In this document: one piece after another, positions 18,585-27,771 of the stretch
Numbering within the stretch: position 1 is the first letter of the stretch
Layout: each line of letters starts with the position of its first letter
Assembly: GCF_000332315.1 (NCBI RefSeq)
Contig: NZ_KB235933.1
Coordinates: 499,335 to 563,334 of the forward strand
Length of the DNA: 64,000 nucleotides
DNA from: Prochlorothrix hollandica PCC 9006 = CALU 1027
GTDB taxonomy: Bacteria; Cyanobacteriota; Cyanobacteriia; Prochlorotrichales; Prochlorotrichaceae
Direction of reading: 5' to 3'
Program-made: the position numbers and the translations under genes
Notes under the pieces: generated by a model
Databases searched by the model: none
Told to the model about the DNA's origin: nothing
The model's input: only the letters and a program-made list of their open reading frames with translations

Positions 18585-18622
18585 CCCCCCTGTATCCCTG
18601 GTTTACCATGCCATCTGCCCCT

Positions 18623-18707
18623 GGTTTTTCTGCTTCCGGTTCTTCTGCTTCCGGTTCTTCTGCTTCCGGTTCTTCTGCTTCCGGTTCTTCTGCTTCCGGT
18701 TCCAGCC
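18623..18707. repeat. In-frame 15-bp tandem repeat at the start of the mannosyltransferase
   Basis: Five units of TCTTCTGCTTCCGGT encode SSASG repeats just after the start codon, before the first membrane helix. The tract is nearly perfect, which points to a recent expansion. Confidence 0.95.
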
Positions 18708-19472
18708 CTCCGCCCCACCCCCAGGGCTGGCGCTATGTCACCCTGGTGTGGTTGACCAGTCGTTTATTTCTGGCCTTGGTGATGGTGTGGCTCGTGCCCC
18801 AGGTCACTGCCCCCAGCGACCACTTCCAGCCCGATCAACCCTGGGCCGTCCTCACCCACTGGGATGGGGAGTGGTACGAAAGCATCGCCACCCAAGGTTA
18901 TGAATTTGCCCCCGATGGTCAACAATATAACGTGGCCTTTTTTCCCCTGTTTCCCCTTGTGGTGCGCTTGGTCATGGGGATGGGTCTGCCCTTTGGGGCG
19001 GCAGCGGCCCTGGTCAGCCAGAGTTGTTTTTGGCTAGCCCTGGGGCAGTTGTACCGCTGGATGGTGCCCACCCAGGGCGCTGGGGTGGCTCGGTGGTCTG
19101 TGCTGCTCTTGGCCTGGTTCCCCTACTCCTACTATTGCAGCGTTGCCTACACCGAAAGTCTCTTTCTGTGGGTGACGGTGTCGGCCCTCGCTGCCTTTGA
19201 CCAAGGGCGTTATGGCTGGGCTGGGCTGTGGGGAGCCTTGGCCAGCGCCACCCGGTTACCGAAAATCTGGGTCTAAAGCCCCGTCCTTCTAGGACGGCTT
19301 TTCTTCCTGCAACCGATCTATCCAGTCTTCCACAAGCTGGGTCATCGTCTTCTCTCTCTGTTCCGCAATCCGCCTAAGCTTTGCCAACCTAGCGCCCGAC
19401 ACCCTTGAACCGAGCCTTTCTTTCGCCATTGCGCCTACCCATCGTATATCCATCTATGCTATCATGGTTAGC

Positions 19473-20684
19473 ATGAAAGTACGATACCAGTATCGAATTT
19501 ATCCGACACCGCAACAGGTCAAAGGGCTGAATCAGCTTTTTGGGTGTTGCCGAGTTGTGTACAACGATGCCCTGGCGATTGTGCGGTCAGTGCCGCAGGG
19601 CGAGAAATGGCCCAGCAATGCTGAACTGCAAAAGCTGGTGATCACTCAGGGCAAAAGGACGGCTGAACGGGAATGGTTGGCCGATGTGTCAGTCGTGCCC
19701 TTGCAGCAGTCGGTTCAGGATTTAGGTGTTGCCTTCAAGAACTTTTTCGAGAGCCGTAGCGGTAAACGAAAAGGGTCAAAGGTGGGCTTCCCTCGGTTCA
19801 AAAAGAAGCTGAACCAACAGTCGGCACGGTTTGTTCGGACGGGATTCTCCCTCAAGGGCAATAAGCTTGAACTGGCCAAATTAGGCCGCTTCAAGGTGAA
19901 GTGGTCAAGGTCACTGCCCTCTGAACCTAGCTCTGTGACCATTATCCGTAACACGACTGGACAATACCATGCCAGCTTTGTAGTGGAGATTGGACCCATC
20001 AACATTGAGCCACTACAGCCCTCAATTGGGGTGGATCTAGGCATCAAAACCTTTGCCTTTCTCAGCACAGGTGATCGGGTAGAATCCCCTGGATATAATC
20101 GGTTAGACCGCAAGACGCGACGGTTTCAGCGTAAGCTGGCCCGCCAAGTTAAAGGGTCTAAGCGTCGCGAAAAGACTAGGCTGCGCCTTGCAAAGCTGAA
20201 GCTAAAAACGGCCAATATCCGAAAAGACTTTCTGCACAAGACCACGACCCAGCTCATCCACGAAAATCAAGTGGTGGTGTTGGAGGATCTGGCGGTGAAG
20301 AATATGCTTGGTAATCGGAAGTTGGCACGGGCCATCAGTCAGCAGGGTTGGGGCACCGCACGAACCATGTGTGAGGCCAAGGCCAACAGGGTTAATGATC
20401 GAGAGGTCAGGATCATCAGTCGGTGGGAGCCAACCAGTCAGATCTGTTCTGATTGTGGCTTTCGGTGGGGCAAGGTTGCTCTATCGGTTCGTTCCATCCT
20501 CTGTGTGAGTTGCGGAACCGAACATGATAGAGATGGTAATGCCGCCAAAAATATCGAAAAGTCTGGGTTGGGGCTAACCCAAGACTCTAAATGGACAAAG
20601 AACGGGCGTAAGACCAGGATGTCTGGCAATCCGACTGCTTTGTCTAGCCAGCCGTACAGCGAACAGCTTGGACTATTCGCCTAG
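19473..20684 (+). CDS. tnpB: RNA-guided endonuclease TnpB
   Basis: 403-aa TnpB, the ancestor-type relative of Cas12 that cuts DNA using an RNA made from the right end of its own element. The N-terminal wedge region starts MKVRYQYRIYPTPQQ. RuvC I has the Asp in GVDLGIKTFAF, RuvC II the Glu in VVLEDLAVKNM, RuvC III the Asp in DRDGNAAKNI; a zinc finger (CSDCG ... CVSCG) lies between II and III. All catalytic residues are present, so the nuclease looks intact. ATG 19473 fits the family better than 19464. The expected target-adjacent motif equals the insertion target TTAC. Its 3' end and the following 40 bp would be transcribed as the guide-RNA scaffold. Confidence 0.95.
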   Translation: MKVRYQYRIYPTPQQVKGLNQLFGCCRVVYNDALAIVRSVPQGEKWPSNAELQKLVITQGKRTAEREWLADVSVVPLQQSVQDLGVAFKNFFESRSGKRKGSKVGFPRFKKKLNQQSARFVRTGFSLKGNKLELAKLGRFKVKWSRSLPSEPSSVTIIRNTTGQYHASFVVEIGPINIEPLQPSIGVDLGIKTFAFLSTGDRVESPGYNRLDRKTRRFQRKLARQVKGSKRREKTRLRLAKLKLKTANIRKDFLHKTTTQLIHENQVVVLEDLAVKNMLGNRKLARAISQQGWGTARTMCEAKANRVNDREVRIISRWEPTSQICSDCGFRWGKVALSVRSILCVSCGTEHDRDGNAAKNIEKSGLGLTQDSKWTKNGRKTRMSGNPTALSSQPYSEQLGLFA

Positions 20685-20724
20685 CCGGAGAATCCCCGCA
20701 CCTTTAGGTCGGGGAGCATGTCAA
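20540..20724 (+). ncRNA. Probable omega (guide) RNA scaffold of the TnpB element
   Basis: In IS605-type elements the guide RNA spans the tnpB 3' end and the right end, with the guide taken from the flanking DNA. Here that region ends in the hairpin at about 20693-20715 and GCATGTCAA. The adjacent guide would begin CCGGTATTGTGCTG, which is mannosyltransferase sequence. The start of the RNA is a guess; only the position and the hairpin are read directly. Confidence 0.5.
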
Positions 20725-21418
20725 CCGGTATTGTGCTGATCCCCACCTTTGCCCTGCTGACGGCGGTGCAGCGGCGATCGCCCTGGGGCTATGGCGCAGC
20801 CTTAGCCAGTGGTGGAGGGGTTGCCGCCTATAGTCTCTATTGTGGGTGGGCCTTGGGGGCACCCCTAGCCTTCCTCCAGGTGCAACAAGCCTGGGGCGAA
20901 CCCCCCCGGTTTTGGGGGGAACACTGGTGGAACCTAGGGCTAAAAATTATCCTGGGGCGACCCAACTGGAAAGCGGGCACCCTGGTGGATCCCAGTTACC
21001 CCTTGATCTTTCTGGCCTTGATGGGGCTAGCCTATGGTCTCTGGCGCTGGCGATCGGCCCTGGGGCAACCCCTCTGGGATGGGGGGCTATTCCTGTGGGT
21101 GGTGGCCCTGTGGCTCCTGGGGGGGGATGACCTGCTGACCCTAACCCTAGTGGCCGGGGGCGGTCTTCTCTTTTGGCACACCCGCCACAGCCTCAACCCC
21201 ACCGCCTGGGTCTATGGTTGCGGCGGTCTCCTGTTGATCCTGGCCACAGGCCGCACCTACTCCGTCAACCGCCTCGTGTTTGGCATTGTCTCCCTCACCC
21301 CGGCCCTGGCCGTCCTGCTCCAGCGCCATCCCCCCTATCGTTATGGCACCCTCGCCTTTTTTGTGCTGCTCCTGATTACCCACAGCATCCGCTTCGCCCA
21401 AAACCTCTGGGTAACCTA

Positions 21419-21472
21419 GGGTGTCGCCTAAGGTGTCGCCTAGGGTGTTGCCTAGGGTGTCGCCTAGGATCA
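21419..21472. repeat. 13-bp tandem repeat after the mannosyltransferase
   Basis: GGGTGTCGCCTAG is repeated about four times with small changes (AAGGTGTCGCC, GGGTGTTGCC). It begins at the stop codon of the split gene, another CTAG-containing tandem repeat like those at 5235, 11855 and 31677. Confidence 0.85.
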
Positions 21473-21570
21473 GGAAGGGCGAGGGTTGACCGGAGGCGGA
21501 GACCCGCCCTACCCTGCCCTGGTTAAGCTGATATCAGACCCCCCATCCCGTCATCCCCCTTGTTGCACCC

Positions 21571-22716
21571 ATGATCCCCTCCCCACCTCTGTCCCTTGCT
21601 GCTGAGTCTGCTGCTGAGTCTGCTGTGGATCCCGGTTTTTCCTGGGGGGATCTGCTGCTGCAACTGCTGTTGGCCACCCTGGGGGGATGGCTGTTTGCCC
21701 GGTGGCAGGTGCCGGTGGCGTGGCTCCTGGGACCCATGGCCCTGGGTATTTTGTATAGTCTGGTTCGGGGTAGTTTGCTGGGTGTGGCCAGCCCCCCCTT
21801 ACCTCCGGTGCTGATCATGGGGGGCCGATCGCTGTTGGGATTGGTGGCTGCGTCCCGTTTTTCCCCCGAAACCCTGGGGTTTGCCGCCACCTATGCCCTG
21901 CCTTTGCTGCTGTGCATTGGTCTCGCCAGCGGCCTGAGTTTGATTAATGGCTATTTGCTCTGGCGCTGGGCCAGCCTCGATCGCCCCACGGCATTTCTGA
22001 GCGCCATCCCTGGAGCCTCCTTTGGCATGGTGGCCATGAGTGAGGAAATGGGGGCCGATGCGATCGCCGTCACCCTGCTCCAATACCTGCGGGTTTTGAT
22101 GGTGGCTTCCCTAGTTCCCAATTTGGCCCACTGGCTATTCCAAGCCGATACTCCCCCTGCGGCCCTGTCCCTAGGGGCTACCCTGCCCCTGGATCTGCCC
22201 ACCGCCCTCCTGTTGCCCCTGTGCATGGCCCTCGGTATCGGTCTCGGTCGGGTATTGCGCCTCCCCGCCAGCGGTTTCCTGGGGACTTTAGTGGTGGCCC
22301 TGGTGGTCTTTAGTCTCTGGTCGCAACCGGTGGCTATCCCCCCCCCTTTGTTTGGGGCGGGCTTGCTGACGGTGGGGCTGTCCATTGGGCTGCGCTTCCA
22401 GTGGGCTGCTCTGCGAACCCTGATCAAGGCGGTGCTGGTGGATGTGGGTTTAATTTTGGTGCTGATTCTCTGTTGTTTGGCGATCGCCTATGGCTTCCAC
22501 CAGGTCACCCAGGTCAGTACCATGACAGCGGTGCTGGGGTTCACCCCCGGTGGTCTGGAGGCCATGGTGGCGACGGTGATTGAACTGGGGGGCAACACGG
22601 GGCTGGTGCTGGCCATGCAAATGACCCGAATGTTTACGATTCTGCTCATTGGCCCTGGACTGGTGGCATGGCTGGTGAGGCGCACAGCCCCCCCTGGCTC
22701 CAAGGGGGGTTCCTAG
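21571..22716 (+). CDS. AbrB-family inner-membrane protein (transporter-like)
   Basis: 381-aa protein with about ten hydrophobic helices, arranged as two similar halves that each carry LLGPMALG- or GFLGTLVV-like glycine-rich helices. TAFLSAIPGASFGMVAM and GFTPGGLEAMVATVIELG are the paired conserved segments of the AbrB membrane family (PF05145, not the AbrB DNA-binding fold; often mislabelled ammonia monooxygenase). Substrate is unknown. A short SAAESAAESAVD repeat precedes the first helix. It stands alone between tandem repeats. Confidence 0.85.
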   Translation: MIPSPPLSLAAESAAESAVDPGFSWGDLLLQLLLATLGGWLFARWQVPVAWLLGPMALGILYSLVRGSLLGVASPPLPPVLIMGGRSLLGLVAASRFSPETLGFAATYALPLLLCIGLASGLSLINGYLLWRWASLDRPTAFLSAIPGASFGMVAMSEEMGADAIAVTLLQYLRVLMVASLVPNLAHWLFQADTPPAALSLGATLPLDLPTALLLPLCMALGIGLGRVLRLPASGFLGTLVVALVVFSLWSQPVAIPPPLFGAGLLTVGLSIGLRFQWAALRTLIKAVLVDVGLILVLILCCLAIAYGFHQVTQVSTMTAVLGFTPGGLEAMVATVIELGGNTGLVLAMQMTRMFTILLIGPGLVAWLVRRTAPPGSKGGS

Positions 22717-22734
22717 TGCCCTGGGATTTAGGAG

Positions 22735-22768
22735 TTTGCGTCGCTTCAGGGACTGGTGCCAGTCAGTC
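22735..22768. repeat. Solo copy of the IS4-type element end
   Basis: GCTTCAGGGACTGGTGCCAGTCAGTCAG matches the right terminus of the complete IS at 46756-46783 except for two bases. No transposase or opposite end is adjacent, so it is a relic or a solo end. A closer copy lies at about 43854-43887. Confidence 0.75.
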
Positions 22769-22804
22769 AGGTACACCGAAGCCCATGCATCGCGGGCATG
22801 TAAC

Positions 22805-22907
22805 TACAGCAACCCTAAATCAGTTGTAAGGATCTCGACGGCTGAAACCCTTTGTGTGGTGTGCGCCCTCCGGGCGCACACCACACGACCCATTTAGGAC
22901 TGCTGTA
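22805..22907 (+). repeat. 103-bp MITE-like element, copy 3
   Basis: Full-length copy with TACAGCAACCCTAAAT and AGGACTGCTGTA ends and a GTGTGGTGTGCGC / GCGCACACCACAC hairpin. It is followed directly by a second repeat family (22908-23065). Confidence 0.9.
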
Positions 22908-23065
22908 TTCAGGGGGAAGGTGAGTAGGGTTTCAGCCCCACGATCGCCGGTCAGAGCCGGATCAACGGGGTGCATTTCACCTTGGAACCATCGATCTCGA
23001 GTAGGGTTCTCGCCCCCGGGCCGACCCTCTTGGCGACCCCCAACCGGGGCAACCACGGGGGGATT
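22908..23065 (+). repeat. Second dispersed repeat family, copy 1
   Basis: About 155 bp from ATTCAGGGGGAAGG to ACCGGGGCAACCACGG. It reappears in inverse orientation at 46881-47042 with scattered differences, again next to a 103-bp element. It includes TAGGGTTCTCGCCCCCG and CGATCGCCGGTCAG. No coding function is evident. With copy 3 of the MITE-like repeat it fills the spacer between the AbrB gene and the reductase operon. Confidence 0.8.
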
Positions 23066-23164
23066 GCCCCTACCAAAATCGGTGAACCCCACCCCAGTGA
23101 AATGAACCCTCTCAAATCGCCTAAGGTCTGTTGTCTAGAGCCTGAAACCCTCATTCTCCTGTAG

Positions 23165-26092
23165 TTAGGTTAGATCTTGGAGATAGTCCGCCATGCCCCG
23201 CACCGTGGGCCGTTTGAACAGATCCGGCACCGCCAGATCCCCAGGGAACTGGGTTTTGAGTTGGACATAGACCTGAATCATGGCCAAGGATCGACCCCCC
23301 AGATCAAAGAAATTGTCATCCAGGCCCACCCGATCGATCTTCAAGACCCCCTGCCAGAGACGGGCGATCGATCGCTGGACATCGGTTTCTGGTTCCACAT
23401 AGGGCACCGTGGACTGGGGGCTTTGGTCGGGGTTCTCCGGGAAGGGGGCAAAGGGCGGCAAGGATTGGAGGGGGCGATCGGGATCCGCCAGGAGGGTTTC
23501 CAGGAACTGTTGAAAATTGTGGCCTAGGCTGGCGATCGTCGCCGCCTCAAATAAATCAGTCTGGTAGCGAAAAACCCCAACCAACCCATCCCCGTTCTCC
23601 TTCACCGACAGGGATAGGTCAAAATTGGACAGCCCCTCCTCCATGGCCTGGAGTTGCAAACTGACCCCAGGGGCCAATTCCTTGGGTTGGGGGGGCACAT
23701 TTTGGAGGGTAAACATGGCACGGGACAGAAACACCCCCGGAAGCCGCAGATCCTCGACCAACTGCTGAAAGGGGAGGTCGTTATGGTCAAAGGCACCGAG
23801 AACGGCGTGGCTGACGCGATCGATCACCGTCCGAAAGCTGGGATTTCCGTCCAAATGACTGCGTACCAAAACAATATTGCTGAAATAGCCCAATAACTGC
23901 TTAGTCGCCGGTTGCTTGCGGCTGGCCACGGGGGAACAGAGGATCAGATCGGTCTGGCCAGAATAGCGGTTGAGCAGCATTTTATAGGCCGCCAACAGCA
24001 CCGTAAACAGGGTCACCCCCTGGGTTTGGGCCAGGGCTTTGAGTCCAGCGGTCACCGCCTCCGGGATGGTCACCAGTTCCGCCGCCCCCCGGTAGGTGGG
24101 AGCCAGGGTGGGGGCATGGTCCACCGGTAACCGCAACAGGGCCAGGGGGCGGGCCAGTTGGGTTTCCCAGTAGTTCACCTGCTGTTGCAACACCTCTCCC
24201 TGGAGCCAGTGGCGCTGGGCCTGGGCAAAGTCGGCATACTGCACCTTGAGATCGGGCAAGGGGGAGGGCTGGCCCTGGCTAAAGGCGGTGTAGAGACTGG
24301 CCAACTCCCGCAGGCGCACCGTATCAGACCAGACATCATTGATGATGTGGTGAACCGTGCGCAGTAGGGCATGATCTGTGGGACTGAGGCGCAGTAATTT
24401 AACCCGCATCAGGGGCGGCTGGGCTAAATCAAAGGGTTCCTGGGCAGCGGCGGCAGCAATGCGGACAATGGCGGCCTCCTGTTCCGTTGCAGACAGATGC
24501 TCCAGATTTTCCACGGGCAGTGCTAGGGGAACCTCTGGCCAAATCTTCAGCACTGGCTGACCCTCCAGGGCCGGAAACCCGGTGCGCAGCACTTCCTGGC
24601 GACGGACAATCTCCTGCAAGCTGCGCTCTAGGGCTGGGATATCTAGGGGACCCCGTAAGCGAAACACGGCCCGCAGGTTGTGGACGGGATTCCCCGGTTG
24701 CAGTTGTTCAATGGCCCAGAGGCGTTCTTGGCCAAAGGACAGGGCCAGGGACTGATCCCGCGAGACGGGCCGGATGCGAAAGGCCACCTGCTGCGATCGC
24801 ATATTACTGCGGATCCCTTTCCAGAAGGCGGTGGGGGCTTTGGGGCTGGGTTCAGGGCTGGGTTCGGGGGAAGCAAACTGGCGATCGGGCCGGGGCAAAT
24901 AGCCGGTCTCTTGGAAGTGGGCCAAGTAGCGCCCCATCAAGGTCACGTCCACCGGTGGACAGGTGATGCCGGATCCCGCTAAACCGGCGCTGGTCTGGGC
25001 CAAACTAATGGGGGGTTTGGGGGAAAAAAGATTGAGGGGGGAAGTGAGCAGTAACAGCAGGGAACCGTAGAGTTCCAGGTGAGGGCGATCGCCGGGGGCG
25101 GGTTCACTGATGCGCTGTTGCAACGCCGCCATCCATTCCTCCAGGGACACCTCCTCCAGAACATACCCCAGGGATCGCACCTGCTGGCCCACCTCCCGCC
25201 AGGGAATAAACTGGGGGTTCATCAAATTAAAGGTTTTGCCCCAGGGGGGGGTGGTGGCCAGGTTCGTGTGGGCCAAATGCACCATGGCCTGGGCCACATA
25301 GTCCACGGGCATCAGGTTAATGACCGCCTCAGGGTTGGGGATTTTGCCAAAGAGAATGCAGCCCTTGATCAAGCTACAGAGGAAGTCGGCCATGTTGCCA
25401 TTAATGCCGGTGCGGCTGTCCCCCATAATCCGGGCAGGGCGGTGAATACAGGCGGGCAATCCCCGATCCTGGGCCGATCGCACCAACCCTTCCGCCACCC
25501 ATTTGCTCTGTTTATAGCCCCCCTTTAACCCGGCCAACTGGGGCACATCGGTTTCCAGAACGGGGTGATCTAAGGGCTGCTGGGGGTTGATGAACACCGC
25601 CATGGTGGAGACAAAATGGACAGGCTTGGTGTGGTGGACACTGGCCAGCCGCAGCACTTCCTGGGTTCCCAAGACGTTGATGGGTCGCAGCACCTCATAG
25701 GACACGGCGGAGTTGACCTGGGCGGCCCCATGGTAAATGGTGTCGATGACCTGGGCCAGATGATCCCAGGCGGCTGCCTCTAGCCCCAAGCAGGGTTGGC
25801 GCAGATCCCCCATAACTAGAATCAGGCGATCGTTCCAGACCGGTTGCCAGATTCGATAAAAACTCAGGTGTTTCACCAGTCGTTCCCGCCCTACCTGGGG
25901 GTCATCGCCCCGCACGAGGCAATGGATCAGGGTGTCGGTTTGGGTCAGCAGTGCCTCCAACAGAAAAGCGCCTAAAAACCCCGTGGACCCCGTGAGGAAA
26001 ATCTGGCGGGGTTGGGTGGCGTGGGCCGCAAGGGGCTGATGGAATTGGATCGTCGGGTCAAGTAGGGCTTCAGCGGGCAGATTAAGGGTCAT
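23165..26092 (-). CDS. Thioester reductase - condensation - carrier protein (NRPS-like)
   Basis: 975-aa enzyme. An NAD(P)-binding thioester reductase domain comes first (about residues 25-385: GSTGFLGAFLL for the cofactor, GGYKQSKWVAE with the YxxxK pair). A nonribosomal-peptide condensation domain follows (about 435-860: LSFGQERLWAIEQ; active site HHIINDV, with the last Gly of HHxxxDG replaced by Val). A carrier domain ends the protein (DLGGRSLAMIQ, Ser for phosphopantetheine). Reductases normally sit at the C-terminal end of an assembly line, so this order is unusual. There is no adenylation domain here, so the substrate must arrive from another protein. It is the second gene of an operon, 52 bp after a second reductase. 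Confidence 0.9.
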   Translation of the reverse strand: MTLNLPAEALLDPTIQFHQPLAAHATQPRQIFLTGSTGFLGAFLLEALLTQTDTLIHCLVRGDDPQVGRERLVKHLSFYRIWQPVWNDRLILVMGDLRQPCLGLEAAAWDHLAQVIDTIYHGAAQVNSAVSYEVLRPINVLGTQEVLRLASVHHTKPVHFVSTMAVFINPQQPLDHPVLETDVPQLAGLKGGYKQSKWVAEGLVRSAQDRGLPACIHRPARIMGDSRTGINGNMADFLCSLIKGCILFGKIPNPEAVINLMPVDYVAQAMVHLAHTNLATTPPWGKTFNLMNPQFIPWREVGQQVRSLGYVLEEVSLEEWMAALQQRISEPAPGDRPHLELYGSLLLLLTSPLNLFSPKPPISLAQTSAGLAGSGITCPPVDVTLMGRYLAHFQETGYLPRPDRQFASPEPSPEPSPKAPTAFWKGIRSNMRSQQVAFRIRPVSRDQSLALSFGQERLWAIEQLQPGNPVHNLRAVFRLRGPLDIPALERSLQEIVRRQEVLRTGFPALEGQPVLKIWPEVPLALPVENLEHLSATEQEAAIVRIAAAAAQEPFDLAQPPLMRVKLLRLSPTDHALLRTVHHIINDVWSDTVRLRELASLYTAFSQGQPSPLPDLKVQYADFAQAQRHWLQGEVLQQQVNYWETQLARPLALLRLPVDHAPTLAPTYRGAAELVTIPEAVTAGLKALAQTQGVTLFTVLLAAYKMLLNRYSGQTDLILCSPVASRKQPATKQLLGYFSNIVLVRSHLDGNPSFRTVIDRVSHAVLGAFDHNDLPFQQLVEDLRLPGVFLSRAMFTLQNVPPQPKELAPGVSLQLQAMEEGLSNFDLSLSVKENGDGLVGVFRYQTDLFEAATIASLGHNFQQFLETLLADPDRPLQSLPPFAPFPENPDQSPQSTVPYVEPETDVQRSIARLWQGVLKIDRVGLDDNFFDLGGRSLAMIQVYVQLKTQFPGDLAVPDLFKRPTVRGMADYLQDLT

Positions 26093-26144
26093 GGAATAGC
26101 GACAGTAGATGGGGTGTTATGGAATCAACCGGCGATCGATAGTC

Positions 26145-27356
26145 CTAGGCCAGAGGAGGTTGGGAGACTGCGCCTTGGTGGTGAAAATAGCGAAAATAGA
26201 CCTGTAACAGAGTTTTATCCAAGGAAGGCGGCGGATAGGCTCCGGCGATCGTCCCCAAGGCTTGAGCCGTCTGGCCATCGTCAATCCCCGGCTTGGGGGG
26301 AAACAGGGCCGTGCCACGGGCTTCGATCACCTGGCTCAGCAGCCCCTGGAGGGGGGGAGTCAACACCGCTGCTCCCCGCTGTCGCCACTGCTCCACCCAC
26401 GCCTCCACCGTCACCCCCTCCAGGCCATAGCCCAACCCCTGGGTGGTGGCCACCAGATCCAGCCAGGTGCTAGGGCGCGAGTTCAGCAAATGGAAGACTT
26501 GGCAGAAACTGGCGGGTTGGTGGGCGAGATGGACAATGGCACGGCTGAAATAGTCCACGGGGGCGGCTTCGATCGCCTCCTCCACCTGGGGATAGCATCC
26601 CAGTTGAACACAGGCAATCAATAGAATAAACAGAAAATCCTTAGGGTTCTGGATCAAGTCAATAATGCCTGTGGCACTGTGACCCAGAATCCGTCCCGGT
26701 CGGTAAATACAGGCCGGTAACCCCCGCTCCTGGGCTGCTTGGATCAGGAGTTCCGAGACCACTTTGGTTTGCTTATAGCCCCCCTTGACGCTGGCCGGTT
26801 CCGGGAAATCAGACTCCTGGAACCGGCCCTGGGCAGGAGTCCCCTGGCCAAAGAACAGACCCAGGCTGGAAAGATAATGAAAGGGCGTAGTTTGGCCGAT
26901 GTGGGCCAGGTGCAGCAGGGTTTGGGTTCCCCCCACGTTGATGGCTTTGAGGCGATCGTAGGGCTGGGTAACGGCGACCCCCGCTCCGCTGTGGTAAATC
27001 CCATCCAGGCGACTGCCCAACTCTGTAAAGGCGGTGGCACTGAGACCCAGGTGGGGTTGGCTCAAATCCCCCACTAAGGGTTGGACGCGATCGCCCAGGG
27101 ATGGATCCAACTGATACTCCTGCCATAACCCCTGCAACCGCTGTCGTGCCGCTGCTGCATCGTTGGCCCGCACCAGGCAGTAAATCTGGGCCTGGGTCTG
27201 GGTCAGCAGTTCCCCCAAGAGATATAGCCCTAAAAAACCCGTAGCTCCCGTCAGCAGCAGGGTGCGGGGCTGTTGCCAGTGGGCACTGAGGGGGTTGCGG
27301 TAGTGGAGGCTGGGGTCAAGGTGGGCTTCAGCCCGGAGATCAAGGGGGATGGCCAT
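26145..27356 (-). CDS. Stand-alone thioester reductase domain protein
   Basis: 403-aa protein made of one NAD(P)-dependent reductase domain related to the N-terminal half of the next gene: GATGFLGLYLLGELL (cofactor loop), then GGYKQTKVVSELL with the YxxxK pair. It would reduce a carrier-bound thioester or an acyl chain to an aldehyde or alcohol. The frame opens at 27464, but ATG 27356 (MAIPLDLRAEAHLDPS) aligns with the start of the paralogue, so I prefer it. It heads the two-gene operon. The tandem duplication suggests two successive reductions, or one working and one regulatory copy. Confidence 0.88.
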   Translation of the reverse strand: MAIPLDLRAEAHLDPSLHYRNPLSAHWQQPRTLLLTGATGFLGLYLLGELLTQTQAQIYCLVRANDAAAARQRLQGLWQEYQLDPSLGDRVQPLVGDLSQPHLGLSATAFTELGSRLDGIYHSGAGVAVTQPYDRLKAINVGGTQTLLHLAHIGQTTPFHYLSSLGLFFGQGTPAQGRFQESDFPEPASVKGGYKQTKVVSELLIQAAQERGLPACIYRPGRILGHSATGIIDLIQNPKDFLFILLIACVQLGCYPQVEEAIEAAPVDYFSRAIVHLAHQPASFCQVFHLLNSRPSTWLDLVATTQGLGYGLEGVTVEAWVEQWRQRGAAVLTPPLQGLLSQVIEARGTALFPPKPGIDDGQTAQALGTIAGAYPPPSLDKTLLQVYFRYFHHQGAVSQPPLA

Positions 27357-27771
27357 GGGATAGGGGGGACAGGGGGGAATCGGTGGTTCCGCCCTAGGGT
27401 AAAACATGACCTGGGGTTTACACCAGACATTGCTAGGGGTGCCGGTTCTGGGCTGTGGGTCCATGGCCCTGGTGCAGGGCTTTATGGCATGGCCCTGTTA
27501 TGGGCGATCGCTCACATCAAGGTGCGGGGAGCAGGAGCATTGTCCTGGGGTGGGCGATCGCTAACATCAATTTCGCTAACATCAATTTTTATAGTGGATT
27601 TGGGGGCAAGGGCGATCGCAACGGAAATCCCTTCCTTATACTTCTTTTTGATACGGTGGACCCTATACTGTGTCCCAACTGGGGTCGATCGCCGCTGCTC
27701 CTGTTCCCGACTCCCGTTCCCGACTCCCGTTCCCATCGCCTCTATCCAGCCATCACTAGCGAGTTATAACC
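27357..27771. other. Divergent promoter region between the reductase operon and the lysozyme
   Basis: 415 bp containing repeated GCGATCGCTMACATCAA units (27505, 27556) and a CCCGACTCCCGTTC repeat (27704-27738). The two genes diverge here, so both promoters should lie in this stretch. I see no other gene. Confidence 0.5.

Larger units (their letters stand above)
19260..20724 (+). mobile_element. IS200/IS605-group element carrying only tnpB, target TTAC
   Basis: A 1465-bp element bounded by the interruption of the mannosyltransferase frame. The left end begins CGAAAATCTGGGTC and holds the hairpin CCCCGTCCTTCTAGGACGG; the right end holds CCCCGCACCTTTAGGTCGGGG and stops at GCATGTCAA. No target duplication is present and the left flank is TTAC, the target of the IS608 branch of this group. 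No tnpA transposase gene is present, so movement would need TnpA supplied from elsewhere. Boundaries are fixed by the restored reading frame, give or take one base, and by a second copy at 50157 that has the same TTAC flank and the same ends. Confidence 0.92.
18608..21419 (+). pseudogene. PIG-V-like mannosyltransferase gene split by a TnpB element
   Basis: The two halves of one membrane glycosyltransferase flank a 1465-bp mobile element. The 5' part (18608-19259) encodes a Ser/Gly repeat, then membrane helices and HWDGEWYESI, a motif of PIG-V-type (GT76-like) mannosyltransferases. The 3' part (20725-21419) encodes the remaining helices. Joining 19259 to 20725 restores an uninterrupted 448-aa frame across Leu-Pro-Gly-Ile, so the interruption is a clean insertion. 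In the present state translation of the 5' part stops eight bases into the element region (TAA at about 19274). The gene follows the permease by 23 bp. Function of the intact protein would be sugar transfer at the membrane from a lipid-linked donor. Confidence 0.85.
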
